Program-made: the position numbers and the translations under genes
Notes under the pieces: generated by a model
What the model was told of the DNA's origin: nothing
Seen by the model: the letters and a program-made list of their open reading frames with translations, nothing else
Database searches by the model: none
Shown: positions 1 through 6,551 of the stretch, in pieces
Layout of the letters: each line of letters opens with the position of its first letter
Numbering within the stretch: the first letter of the stretch is position 1
From: an uncultured bacterium
GTDB taxonomy: Bacteria; Cyanobacteriota; Vampirovibrionia; Gastranaerophilales; Gastranaerophilaceae
Length of the DNA stretch: 8,839 bases
Direction of reading: 5' to 3'
NCBI GenBank assembly: GCA_946183815.1
Contig: CAMHDG010000051.1
Coordinates: 1-8,839, forward strand

Positions 1-2
1 AA

Positions 3-2258
3 GACACAAACCCTGCGCAAAATAATATTGTGTTCAAACTGGCAGAAGGTGCAGGAAACGAAAACATTTTTGTTGTCGGTGATGATGACCAGATTATTTT
101 TGAGTTTCAGGGCGCAAAAACCGACACTCTTGCAAAATTCTTAAAACGATACCCAAACACAAAAGTTATTTGTTTAGAAGAAAATAATCGTTCTACACAA
201 TCTATTTTGGATTTTAGTTATGACGTTATTTCGCAGGACACAACAAGACTGGAATTTAATCCTGAATTCAAATCTTACGGAATTAACAAAAAACTTATTG
301 CAAAAAATGAAAAAGTTTGCTCTAAAGACAGAAACCTGAAACTACATTCTTTTGCAGATACCACACAAGAAAGAAATTTTATAGTTGAAGAGATAGAAAA
401 TCTTATAAAACAAGACGATTTTCCAAAAACAGATGATGGAGAAGCAGATTTATCTTCTATTGCAATTCTTACAAGAAACAACGCAGAATTGGATACTTAT
501 GCTGAATTATTAAGGGCAAAAAATATAAAGTACCAAATGAAAGTTACAAGAAGTATTTTTGATATGAAACCATCGTTGCTTGTGTATTTTTATCTTAAAG
601 CACTCTACAACAACCATTATTATTCAGAAAAATTATTCGGACTTATAGGCTCTGAACCTTTTTCATTTGATGCGGAAGATTACAGTTTCTTATTATCAGA
701 ATACCGAAAGAACGGAAAAGATTTTGTGGAAAATATAAGAACAAACCTTGACCACAAGTGGAACAATTCAGAAAAAGTTTTAAATTTTATAAAAACATAC
801 GACAAACTTAAAGAGTTACAAAGCACAGAAAATCTACGCAACCTTGTTTTTGCTATCTGTAATGAAACAGGGATACTGGACTACTATGTAAAATCAGATG
901 TTAACCGTATTGATAACATCCTTGCCCTCAAAAAAATAATAGAACAGGCAGAAATAGTAAGCATATACAAAAAAGGAGCAGGGCTTGGCGATTTTATAGA
1001 CTATTTAGACACTGCTCTTAAAAGAGAAATTCCAATCAATATAGATAAAGATGAGTACGTACAGAATGCCATTCAGTTGGTTACTCTTCACAGCAGTAAA
1101 GGGCGACAATTCGATTATGTTTATATGCCAAACCTTACATCAGGACAATGGGAAAAGAAACGTACTATAAATGATGTTTCACTTCCTATCATTGATAAAG
1201 ATGCCTTTTATGATGACGATGTTGCAAAAAAATCTGAAAACTTAAGATTACTATTCGTTGGGATAACAAGGGCGAAATATGATTTAACTTTATCATACGC
1301 AAACGCTGATAACTCAAAACCAAAAGAGTTTACCTCTTATTTGGCAGACGTTATTGAAAACTCAAAACTGTTCGATAAATATACACACGAACTAACTAAA
1401 GAAGAATATTCTATGGAACTATTCAAATCTTTCCAACAAAAACAATACGACTATAAAGGTGCTTTCAAAGACGAGATAGAAAAACGATTAGAAAAAATAA
1501 TGTTAAGCCCAAGCACCTTAAATGCATATTTGGCTTGCCCGAGGAAATTTTTCTACACCTACGTTTTATCTGTACCTGTTCACGATGACAACTGGAACAA
1601 CGCAAACTACGGTACATCTATCCACAACACACTGGAAAAATGTGCAAGAAGAATTCTAGCAGACGGAACTTATCCTACTAAAGAGGAATTTCTGCAAGAG
1701 TTTGAAGAACAATTTGCTAATGAAGAATTTCAGACAACCGAGGATAGAGAAAAATTCCACGACCGAGGGGTAGAAAGACTGTCAAATTATTATCATCATT
1801 TTATCGAAACAAGTACCAACAGACTTTATGATGTTGAAGAACAGTTTGACAGTATTCCTGTTGAAAACGATTTTATAAAAGGTAAAATAGATAGGATAGA
1901 ACGCAACGCTGACGGAACTTTTGGGCTATATGATTACAAAACAGGTAATCCAAAATCAAAAAGTAAAATTGTTGATGGCGGAGATTATGAACATTATCTC
2001 AACCAGTTAAGATTTTACAAACTCGCTTTTGAAACAAAAAACAAGGGTTCAAAAGTTACTGATGTCGGACTTATTTTTGTAGAGGAATGTGAGAAAAGTT
2101 TCTACACAAAATTAACTGATGAGGACAATGAAATCATAAAAGAAAAGATTTTGAGTACTTATAAAGGTATGAAAAATCTTGATTTTGAACCTTGTGAAGA
2201 CGAGAAAAACTGCAAATATTGCTCATATCAACATCTTTGTAAGTTGAATTTGTTTTAG
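3..2258 (+). CDS. UvrD/PcrA-like DNA helicase with C-terminal Fe-S PD-(D/E)XK nuclease (5' partial)
   Basis: A superfamily 1 helicase fused to a RecB/AddB/Cas4-type nuclease, probably acting on DNA ends in repair or recombination. The frame is open to the window edge. Its first residues, DTNPAQ, look like the end of the Walker B motif (DEFQDTN.AQ), so the Walker A part lies outside and the GTG at 30 is internal. Visible helicase motifs: GDDDQ (near 78-92, motif III region), VTLHSSKGRQFD (near 1079-1115, motif V) and LLFVGITRAK (near 1248-1278, motif VI). The nuclease starts near 1503 (LSPSTLNAYLACPRKFFY). It contains GTSIHNTLE (near 1612), GKIDRIERN and LYDYKTG (1881-1946; catalytic Asp and D-x-K) and a QLRFY motif. 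A Cys near 1536 plus the C-terminal C-x2-C-x5-C (2211-2240) can bind a 4Fe-4S cluster, as in AddB and Cas4. The helicase-nuclease order resembles AddA and AdnA/AdnB. A subfamily cannot be fixed without the N-terminus. The stop is TAG followed in frame by TAA. Confidence 0.9.
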   Translation, partial: DTNPAQNNIVFKLAEGAGNENIFVVGDDDQIIFEFQGAKTDTLAKFLKRYPNTKVICLEENNRSTQSILDFSYDVISQDTTRLEFNPEFKSYGINKKLIAKNEKVCSKDRNLKLHSFADTTQERNFIVEEIENLIKQDDFPKTDDGEADLSSIAILTRNNAELDTYAELLRAKNIKYQMKVTRSIFDMKPSLLVYFYLKALYNNHYYSEKLFGLIGSEPFSFDAEDYSFLLSEYRKNGKDFVENIRTNLDHKWNNSEKVLNFIKTYDKLKELQSTENLRNLVFAICNETGILDYYVKSDVNRIDNILALKKIIEQAEIVSIYKKGAGLGDFIDYLDTALKREIPINIDKDEYVQNAIQLVTLHSSKGRQFDYVYMPNLTSGQWEKKRTINDVSLPIIDKDAFYDDDVAKKSENLRLLFVGITRAKYDLTLSYANADNSKPKEFTSYLADVIENSKLFDKYTHELTKEEYSMELFKSFQQKQYDYKGAFKDEIEKRLEKIMLSPSTLNAYLACPRKFFYTYVLSVPVHDDNWNNANYGTSIHNTLEKCARRILADGTYPTKEEFLQEFEEQFANEEFQTTEDREKFHDRGVERLSNYYHHFIETSTNRLYDVEEQFDSIPVENDFIKGKIDRIERNADGTFGLYDYKTGNPKSKSKIVDGGDYEHYLNQLRFYKLAFETKNKGSKVTDVGLIFVEECEKSFYTKLTDEDNEIIKEKILSTYKGMKNLDFEPCEDEKNCKYCSYQHLCKLNLF

Positions 2259-2300
2259 TAAATTATTGTTTATCGGCTTTGCCGCTAAACAATAATTTAC
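2258..2300. repeat. Perfect 15-bp palindromic hairpin with CGGC-TTT-GCCG tip
   Basis: GTAAATTATTGTTTA (2258-2272) pairs perfectly with TAAACAATAATTTAC (2286-2300). The centre TCGGCTTTGCCGC adds a 4-bp CGGC/GCCG stem with a TTT loop after one mismatch. It begins on the last base of the helicase stop codon. It could stabilise or end the helicase mRNA, but there is no run of T after it on either strand. The same arm recurs at 2447-2461 and 8788-8802, so this is one copy of a dispersed repeat. Confidence 0.8.
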
Positions 2301-2301
2301 G

Positions 2302-2414
2302 GTGACTAGGTGATTAAGTGATTAAGTGACTAAGCAAGCCAATTTTTAATCGGCAATAATACTTTGGCTTTTAGCCAAATTCTTAGTCACTCAGTCACCT
2401 AGTCACTTAATCAC
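2302..2414. repeat. Large inverted repeat whose arms are tandem GTGAYTAR octamers
   Basis: The left arm (2302-2334) is four tandem octamers, GTGACTAG, GTGATTAA, GTGATTAA and GTGACTAA, plus a G. The right arm (2382-2414) is the reverse complement of four similar octamers. The arms match at 27 of 33 positions, with the ten bases nearest the loop identical, and all six differences are transitions. The 47-nt loop holds a further hairpin. The result is both a tandem repeat and a long cruciform or RNA hairpin. Confidence 0.75.
2363..2379. repeat. Short hairpin within the large inverted repeat
   Basis: TTTGGCT (2363-2369) and AGCCAAA (2373-2379) form a perfect 7-bp stem with a TTT loop. AAGCCAA at 2336-2342 could pair with TTGGCTT (2365-2371) instead, giving an alternative fold. 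It is not followed by a T run on either strand, so I do not call it an intrinsic terminator. Confidence 0.5.
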
Positions 2415-2445
2415 TTTTACAAATATCGGCTCACTACGTTCGCCC

Positions 2446-2466
2446 CTAAACAATAATTTACCCCTC
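2446..2466 (-). repeat. Dispersed repeat copy overlapping the flhA stop codon
   Basis: These 21 bases are the exact reverse complement of 8783-8803. The copy includes the 15-nt arm GTAAATTATTGTTTA preceded on the minus strand by GAGGG. It provides the last codons and the TAA stop of flhA. Its inner flank (2427-2446 region, GGCTCACTACGTTCGCC) is a variant of the CGGC-TTT-GCCG tip of the hairpin at 2258-2300. Confidence 0.7.
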
Positions 2467-4530
2467 ACCAATAGTATCGACTGCTTCGACACGAATATCG
2501 GTAATAAGTTCAGAATATGAAATTACTACGATTGTTGGAATATGACGTTCAAGTAGTTGGAACAGAGGTAATCTGATACGTGGAGAACACAAAATTACAG
2601 GCTGTTTCCCGATATTTTGGTGTGCTCTCATAAGAGTCATTGCGGTTGATTCAATCAAATCTTGGACCTGCATAGGATTTAACAGGAACATAGTACCCAA
2701 CTCCGTTCTTTGACAACTGTCATCAAGCACTTTTTCCCACTCAGGCGAAAGGGTAAGTGCATAGAGAATATTATCCTCCTGAACATTTGTAAGACAAATC
2801 TGACGACCAAGAGCAGCCCTTAATCGTTCTGATAATATATCAGGCTCTTTGGAAAATCTTGCATAATCGCATAGTCGTTCAAATACAAAAATAATATCTT
2901 TGATAGAAACCTTTTCTCTAATAAGGTTAACAAAAATCTTTCTTAAATCTGAGGTAGAAATAATTGCAGGAACAAGGTCATTTACAAGTGTAGGGTCTTG
3001 TGAACGAACAAGTTCCATAAGTTTAAGAACGTCAGTTTTAGTCATAACCTCATCAACGTGTTTACGTACACACTCTTGTAAGTGTGTAACAAGAACGTCT
3101 GTTGCATCAACAGCCGTAACCTGTTTAGTTGCCTGTGCATCCTCCGCACTAACCCAGTAAGCCTGTGTTTGATATGTAGGGTCAACAGCAATAATAGCAT
3201 CTTCCGGAACATTCTTGCGGACAGCATCCCACTGGTCAGCAATTACCATATATTTCCCAGGGTAAACATACCCTGTTGCAACAGTATTACCACGTATAGA
3301 AATCATATACTCGTTAGATTCCAAAGCAGAGGAGTCCATAATACGAATATTTGGAATAATATAACCTAATTCATCTGTAACTCTTTGACGTAAAGCGGCA
3401 ATTTTAGCAAGTAATTGACCTTCTTGATCGGGGTCGGCAATAACCAGCAAACCTGCCCCAACCTGCAAACTTAAAACATCAACACCAAGACGTTCATACA
3501 TCTTGTTAGGGTTAACAAGGTCTTGCATATTTTGTCTGACATTTTCCAACTGACCTAATTGTGATTGAACATCTGCATTGATAAGCACAGAGAACCCTGC
3601 AACCGCAAGTCCGATAGCAAACAGTGTAAACGGTATAAACGGTAAGCCTGTAATAGGACAAGTTATCGCAATTAAAGCAAGAAAGGCTGATGCAAAGAAT
3701 AATGAATATGGCTTACTCATAATTTGAGCAGTCAAATCAGAACCTAATGAAGAAGCATCAGCAGATGCACGAGTCATGACGATACCTGCTGCGATTGACA
3801 TCAAAAGAGATGGAACTTGAGAACACAAACCGTCACCGATTGTTAAAATTGTATATTTACTAACAGCGTCAGCCACAGGCATTTGTTGCATAAGGCAACC
3901 TATAATCAAACCACCTACAATGTTAATAATAGTAATAATGATACCTGCCATAGTATCACCTTTTACGAATTTCATAGCACCATCCATAGAACCGAATAAA
4001 CTTGATTCTCTTTGTAAGTCTTCACGACGTTTAACCGCCTCTTCCGGAGAAATCAGACCTGCGTTAAAGTCTGCGTCAATAGTCATTTGTTTACCCGGCA
4101 TAGCATCTAAAGCAAAACGTGCGGATACTTCGGCAATACGTTCAGCACCCTTTGTGATAACCATGAACTGAACAACGGTAATAATCAGGAAGATAACACC
4201 ACCTACAACCATATTACCACCTGTTACAAAGTGTCCGAATGCCTCAATGACCTCACCTGCTTCACCTTTCGCCAAAATAAGACGGGTAGAAGCAATAGAC
4301 AATACCAGCCGAAACATTGTACCTAAAAGAATAATTGTCGGAAAAGCAGCCAATTCAAGTGGTTTTTGGATATACAATGAAATCATTAACAGTACAATTC
4401 CCAGTGTGATATTCAACGAGATTGAAAAATTAATAACCCAAGTAGGCATCTCCATGAGCAAAATCAAGATAAGTACAATGACAAATATTGCCAAAGATAT
4501 TTCACTTATAGGTTTGCTCTCTGCTGCCAC
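2458..4530 (-). CDS. flhA: Flagellar/type III export gate protein FlhA (FHIPEP family, SctV-like traits)
   Basis: Inner-membrane export gate of the flagellar-type III secretion apparatus; it couples the proton motive force to substrate export. At 690 aa the length is normal. The N-terminal half has about eight membrane segments (near 8-28, 33-53, 62-83, 105-125, 197-217, 240-253, 275-293, 298-317). The FHIPEP signature is at 74-99 (RLVLSIASTR...), followed by LDAMPGKQM (141-149) and KFVKGD (187-192) with its conserved Asp. The C-terminal cytoplasmic domain (from about 350) has ELGYIIPNIRI and a typical end region (ALGRQIC). The GAER (128-131) and ESSLFGSMDGAMKFVKGD (175-192) wording is closer to SctV/InvA than to FlhA (GAGR, EADFYG..DGASKFVRGD). 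The flagellar name is given because of the neighbours. The start is GTG overlapping the fliH stop (TAGTG), with AGGAG nine bases upstream. The last gene of the run, it converges on the helicase. Confidence 0.92.
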   Translation of the reverse strand: MAAESKPISEISLAIFVIVLILILLMEMPTWVINFSISLNITLGIVLLMISLYIQKPLELAAFPTIILLGTMFRLVLSIASTRLILAKGEAGEVIEAFGHFVTGGNMVVGGVIFLIITVVQFMVITKGAERIAEVSARFALDAMPGKQMTIDADFNAGLISPEEAVKRREDLQRESSLFGSMDGAMKFVKGDTMAGIIITIINIVGGLIIGCLMQQMPVADAVSKYTILTIGDGLCSQVPSLLMSIAAGIVMTRASADASSLGSDLTAQIMSKPYSLFFASAFLALIAITCPITGLPFIPFTLFAIGLAVAGFSVLINADVQSQLGQLENVRQNMQDLVNPNKMYERLGVDVLSLQVGAGLLVIADPDQEGQLLAKIAALRQRVTDELGYIIPNIRIMDSSALESNEYMISIRGNTVATGYVYPGKYMVIADQWDAVRKNVPEDAIIAVDPTYQTQAYWVSAEDAQATKQVTAVDATDVLVTHLQECVRKHVDEVMTKTDVLKLMELVRSQDPTLVNDLVPAIISTSDLRKIFVNLIREKVSIKDIIFVFERLCDYARFSKEPDILSERLRAALGRQICLTNVQEDNILYALTLSPEWEKVLDDSCQRTELGTMFLLNPMQVQDLIESTAMTLMRAHQNIGKQPVILCSPRIRLPLFQLLERHIPTIVVISYSELITDIRVEAVDTIGEG

Positions 4531-5273
4531 TATTCCATACTCCTAAGTGCATTTTGAACGATCTCTAATTGCGCTTCAATACTTGCATCTACAAGTCCGT
4601 TATTTGTTTCAACGATACAACCGCCTTCAGTTATACTTTCATCTGACAGAATAGAAAGTTTTGCCTCCATACCTAATAACCTTACCTGTTCAGGCAATGT
4701 GTCTTTTATATATTGAACCTGTAACGGATTTATCCTCAAAACTATTCTGGGTTCTGTTTTAGATAAGGTTCTTAATACATCCATAACAGTGTCCAAAACT
4801 ATTTGAGGGTCTGTTTTTATTTCTGTTTTAATAATTTTTTGGGCAATTTCCATAGCAATAGCCATGATATTTGGTGCAACTTCATTAAATACTCTGTCCT
4901 CCGCACCCATAAATTCGCCCAAAATATTTCTAAAATTTTCCATATCAGCCTGTGCTTGTTGCAAGCCTGCATTAAACCCTTCCTGATAAGCGTTTTGCTT
5001 AATTTGTTGGGCTTCTTCCTGTGCACGAGAAACGAGGTTTCTATCGTCTATCCTTCGATAACCTCTTCTTCTGTTTCCTGTCCTACGTTCTTTTCTTTGC
5101 GAAAAATCAATATTATCAACGTCAAAGATGTTTACGTCTTCTTCTTTTTGTTTTAACATCTCCTCACGTTTGCGTTCTTCTTCCTCGGCAGCCTGCTGTG
5201 CAGCCTTTTCTGCCTCCTCGACTTGTATTTCTTCCTCTGTTTTTTGAGGTTTAACTTTTTTCTTTATAATCAT
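4530..5273 (-). CDS. fliH: Flagellar assembly protein FliH (SctL/FliH family ATPase stator)
   Basis: Cytoplasmic stator and regulator of the export ATPase FliI; it links the ATPase to the base of the export machine. The 247-aa protein has a charged, Glu/Ala/Lys-rich N-terminus (about 1-60), a basic patch (60-75) and the heptad-like segment AYQEGFNAGLQQA (95-107), a degenerate form of the Gly-rich FliH repeat. The C-domain includes AMEIAQKIIKTEI (140-152) and the family signature DESITEGGCIVET followed by GLVDASIEAQLE (211-237). Its stop overlaps the flhA start by one base. The usual downstream gene, the ATPase fliI, is absent and flhA takes its place. The ATG start has no clear Shine-Dalgarno; a TATAAT lies seven bases upstream. 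SctL of an injectisome is the alternative name. Confidence 0.9.
   Translation of the reverse strand: MIIKKKVKPQKTEEEIQVEEAEKAAQQAAEEEERKREEMLKQKEEDVNIFDVDNIDFSQRKERRTGNRRRGYRRIDDRNLVSRAQEEAQQIKQNAYQEGFNAGLQQAQADMENFRNILGEFMGAEDRVFNEVAPNIMAIAMEIAQKIIKTEIKTDPQIVLDTVMDVLRTLSKTEPRIVLRINPLQVQYIKDTLPEQVRLLGMEAKLSILSDESITEGGCIVETNNGLVDASIEAQLEIVQNALRSME
4540..4544 (-). promoter_or_regulatory. Ribosome binding site of flhA
   Basis: AGGAG on the minus strand lies inside the end of fliH, nine bases before the GTG start. It supports the GTG in TAGTG as the true start and suggests translational coupling with fliH. Confidence 0.7.
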
Positions 5274-5280
5274 ACCAACT

Positions 5281-5286
5281 ATTATA
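5281..5286 (-). promoter_or_regulatory. Possible -10 box close to the fliH start
   Basis: A perfect TATAAT on the minus strand sits seven bases before the fliH ATG. There is no convincing -35 hexamer at 16-18 bp and no Shine-Dalgarno before the ATG. If real, it would give a leaderless or nearly leaderless fliH transcript. In such AT-rich DNA it may be chance. Confidence 0.25.
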
Positions 5287-5369
5287 CACTATTTTTAAGA
5301 AATAGGCATTTATTTACAATAAATAATAATAAGCAGATAGTAACCTTGATAAATTAAAAATTTTTACCT

Positions 5370-6452
5370 CTACCCTTCAGGTGGTTGTTCTGGATTCTTT
5401 GGGGGTTCGTTTTGTTTAAGGTTATCCTTCATATAACTAACGAGAATTTTAGCAACTCTTAATGGAACACCTTGATAGTAATCTCCCTCATAAGATTGTG
5501 AAACAAAACGCTTCACAAAAGGTCTTTCCGATTTTACTATTGATTCAACATCTTCCATCTGATGTGTCTGGAAGATTTTATCCATCTCACGAATCATATT
5601 ATCTTGAGATAATTTTTTCTTTTTAGGCAGAATAAATTTCAAATCTTCAAGACACTGTTTAGCGACTCTCAAATCAACCTGTTCTTCAAGACGAGGGGTT
5701 TTAGCGAGTTTCTTCAACTCATCAGCAACCTCCGGCGAGAATTGAGATAAAACCTCATCTGCACGTTTTTTATCAAGCAGTTTTAAAACCATTGCAACCG
5801 CTTTAAGCCTCATAGGTCTGTCGCCTGCGGCAACTCTTGTTCCTGTTTGGGCAGGGGCAGGAGGTGCGCCTACTGTTTCATGAGGGATATCAGGAGCCTG
5901 CGCCTGCGCCTGTGCCTGCGCTTCTGCTGCCGCTCTTTCCGCTTCTTCCTGTTCCTGAACCTGTCTTGCCATATCGTCAATGTTTGATTGGCTCGCTGCC
6001 TGTTGTGATATTTCGCTTGAGATAATACCACGTTTCTCTAAATCTTCTATCGCTTCTTTATATGTTTTGTCAACGTGGTGTTCAATAAGTTGCAGGGTCT
6101 TATCCTGCGGAATATTCTTTTGGATAGCCTGTTTTGCTATCTCGAAGATAGTGAACGCAATCTTTTGCATAACACCATCCCAGTGTTCAGGCATAATACC
6201 TGAATGAACAAGGTCAATAGATTTGTGGAATGACCATTCTGCAATAATTTGGGTAACAAATACCGCCTGATCAGCATTAAAATTTAATTTTGTATCATTT
6301 GAAATTGCCTCACCTGCTAAAAGAGTAAAATTAGTCAGGGTTTTAACGACATAATCTTTTTGCATGTCATTAAAATTTTTCGGCACGAGTTCGCCTGCCT
6401 GTGAGGACATCATTTGTGCAAACTCTTTATAATCAAATCCTTCTATTGCCAC
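5370..6452 (-). CDS. FliG-like protein with unrecognised N-terminal helical domain
   Basis: It lies between fliF and fliH, where the rotor switch protein FliG is normally encoded. Residues 214-275 (MRLKAVAMVLKLLDKKRADE, then SPEVADELKKLA) resemble the FliG N-domain, which binds the FliF C-terminus. Residues 1-150 form a helical domain I do not recognise. Residues 150-210 are a Gln/Ala/Pro-rich linker with AQAQAQAQ (179-186), and 285-345 is a further helical part ending in VPLRVAKILVSYMKDNL. The tail is Pro/Glu-rich. At 360 aa it is near FliG length, but the EHPQ motif of the FliG middle domain and an obvious charged torque domain are not seen. The start is GTG, with AAGGA 11 bases upstream. 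It may be a divergent FliG, an adaptor like SctK, or a new scaffold. The FliG relation is inferred from weak similarity plus position. Confidence 0.6.
   Translation of the reverse strand: MAIEGFDYKEFAQMMSSQAGELVPKNFNDMQKDYVVKTLTNFTLLAGEAISNDTKLNFNADQAVFVTQIIAEWSFHKSIDLVHSGIMPEHWDGVMQKIAFTIFEIAKQAIQKNIPQDKTLQLIEHHVDKTYKEAIEDLEKRGIISSEISQQAASQSNIDDMARQVQEQEEAERAAAEAQAQAQAQAPDIPHETVGAPPAPAQTGTRVAAGDRPMRLKAVAMVLKLLDKKRADEVLSQFSPEVADELKKLAKTPRLEEQVDLRVAKQCLEDLKFILPKKKKLSQDNMIREMDKIFQTHQMEDVESIVKSERPFVKRFVSQSYEGDYYQGVPLRVAKILVSYMKDNLKQNEPPKNPEQPPEG
5896..5919. repeat. Four-copy hexamer repeat coding an Ala-Gln linker
   Basis: GCCTGC repeats four times, with one C-to-T change in the third copy. On the minus strand it codes AQAQAQAQ in the linker of the FliG-like protein. 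It is locally GC-rich in an AT-rich gene, and slippage could change the linker length in frame. Confidence 0.6.
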
Positions 6453-6490
6453 TTTTCCAAAATTCCTTTTCTTTTATTATATTATAATTC

Positions 6491-6550
6491 TTATAAATTG
6501 AAAATGGAGAACCGAAAATAATTTTCAATTTTCCATTTTCAATTTTTATA
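6491..6550. repeat. Inverted repeat filling the fliF-fliG-like spacer
   Basis: AAATTGAAAATGGA (6495-6508) and TCCATTTTCAATTT (6532-6545) are perfect 14-bp inverted arms. They extend outward by TTATAA on both sides, with a two-base offset. The loop contains a second palindrome, GAAAATAATTTTC (6514-6526). It begins just after the fliF stop on the minus strand. It may act as an mRNA-stabilising or attenuating hairpin between the two genes; no terminator U-run is clear. Confidence 0.65.
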
Positions 6551-6551
6551 A

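Larger units (their letters stand above)
2258..2461. mobile_element. MITE-like or REP-like composite repeat between converging genes
   Basis: The whole gap between the helicase stop and the flhA stop is bounded by a perfect 15-bp inverted repeat: GTAAATTATTGTTTA at 2258-2272 and its reverse complement at 2447-2461. Inside lie a small hairpin, two 33-nt arms of octamer repeats and a further short hairpin, each listed separately. There is no ORF inside, so any mobility would depend on an outside transposase. The element touches both stop codons: the G of the helicase TAG is its first base, and the flhA TAA lies within its right end. No clear target-site duplication is visible. It could instead be a REP/BIME-type repeat, or a structure that ends transcription from both sides, although no U-tract terminator is seen. 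Mobility is inference. Confidence 0.4.

Noticed and set aside
30..32. GTG at 30 as the start of the helicase
   Set aside because: The frame is open back to base 3, and the residues before it (DTNPAQNNI) match the end of the helicase Walker B motif, so the gene begins outside the window.
2258..2300. Rho-independent terminator
   Set aside because: The hairpin is strong but AT-rich and is not followed by a T run in either direction; a terminating role is possible but not shown.
2302..2414. CRISPR array
   Set aside because: The repeats are contiguous 8-mers without spacers and are arranged in inverted orientation.
2427..2446. Integron attC-like site
   Set aside because: GGCTCACTACGTTCGCC looks like an imperfect hairpin, but no attC core sites or cassette structure surround it; it is better explained as a variant tip of the local repeat.
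4803..5156. 117-codon plus-strand ORF opposite fliH
   Set aside because: It is antisense to a well-supported fliH; its Phe/Leu/Ser-rich translation is typical of a shadow frame.
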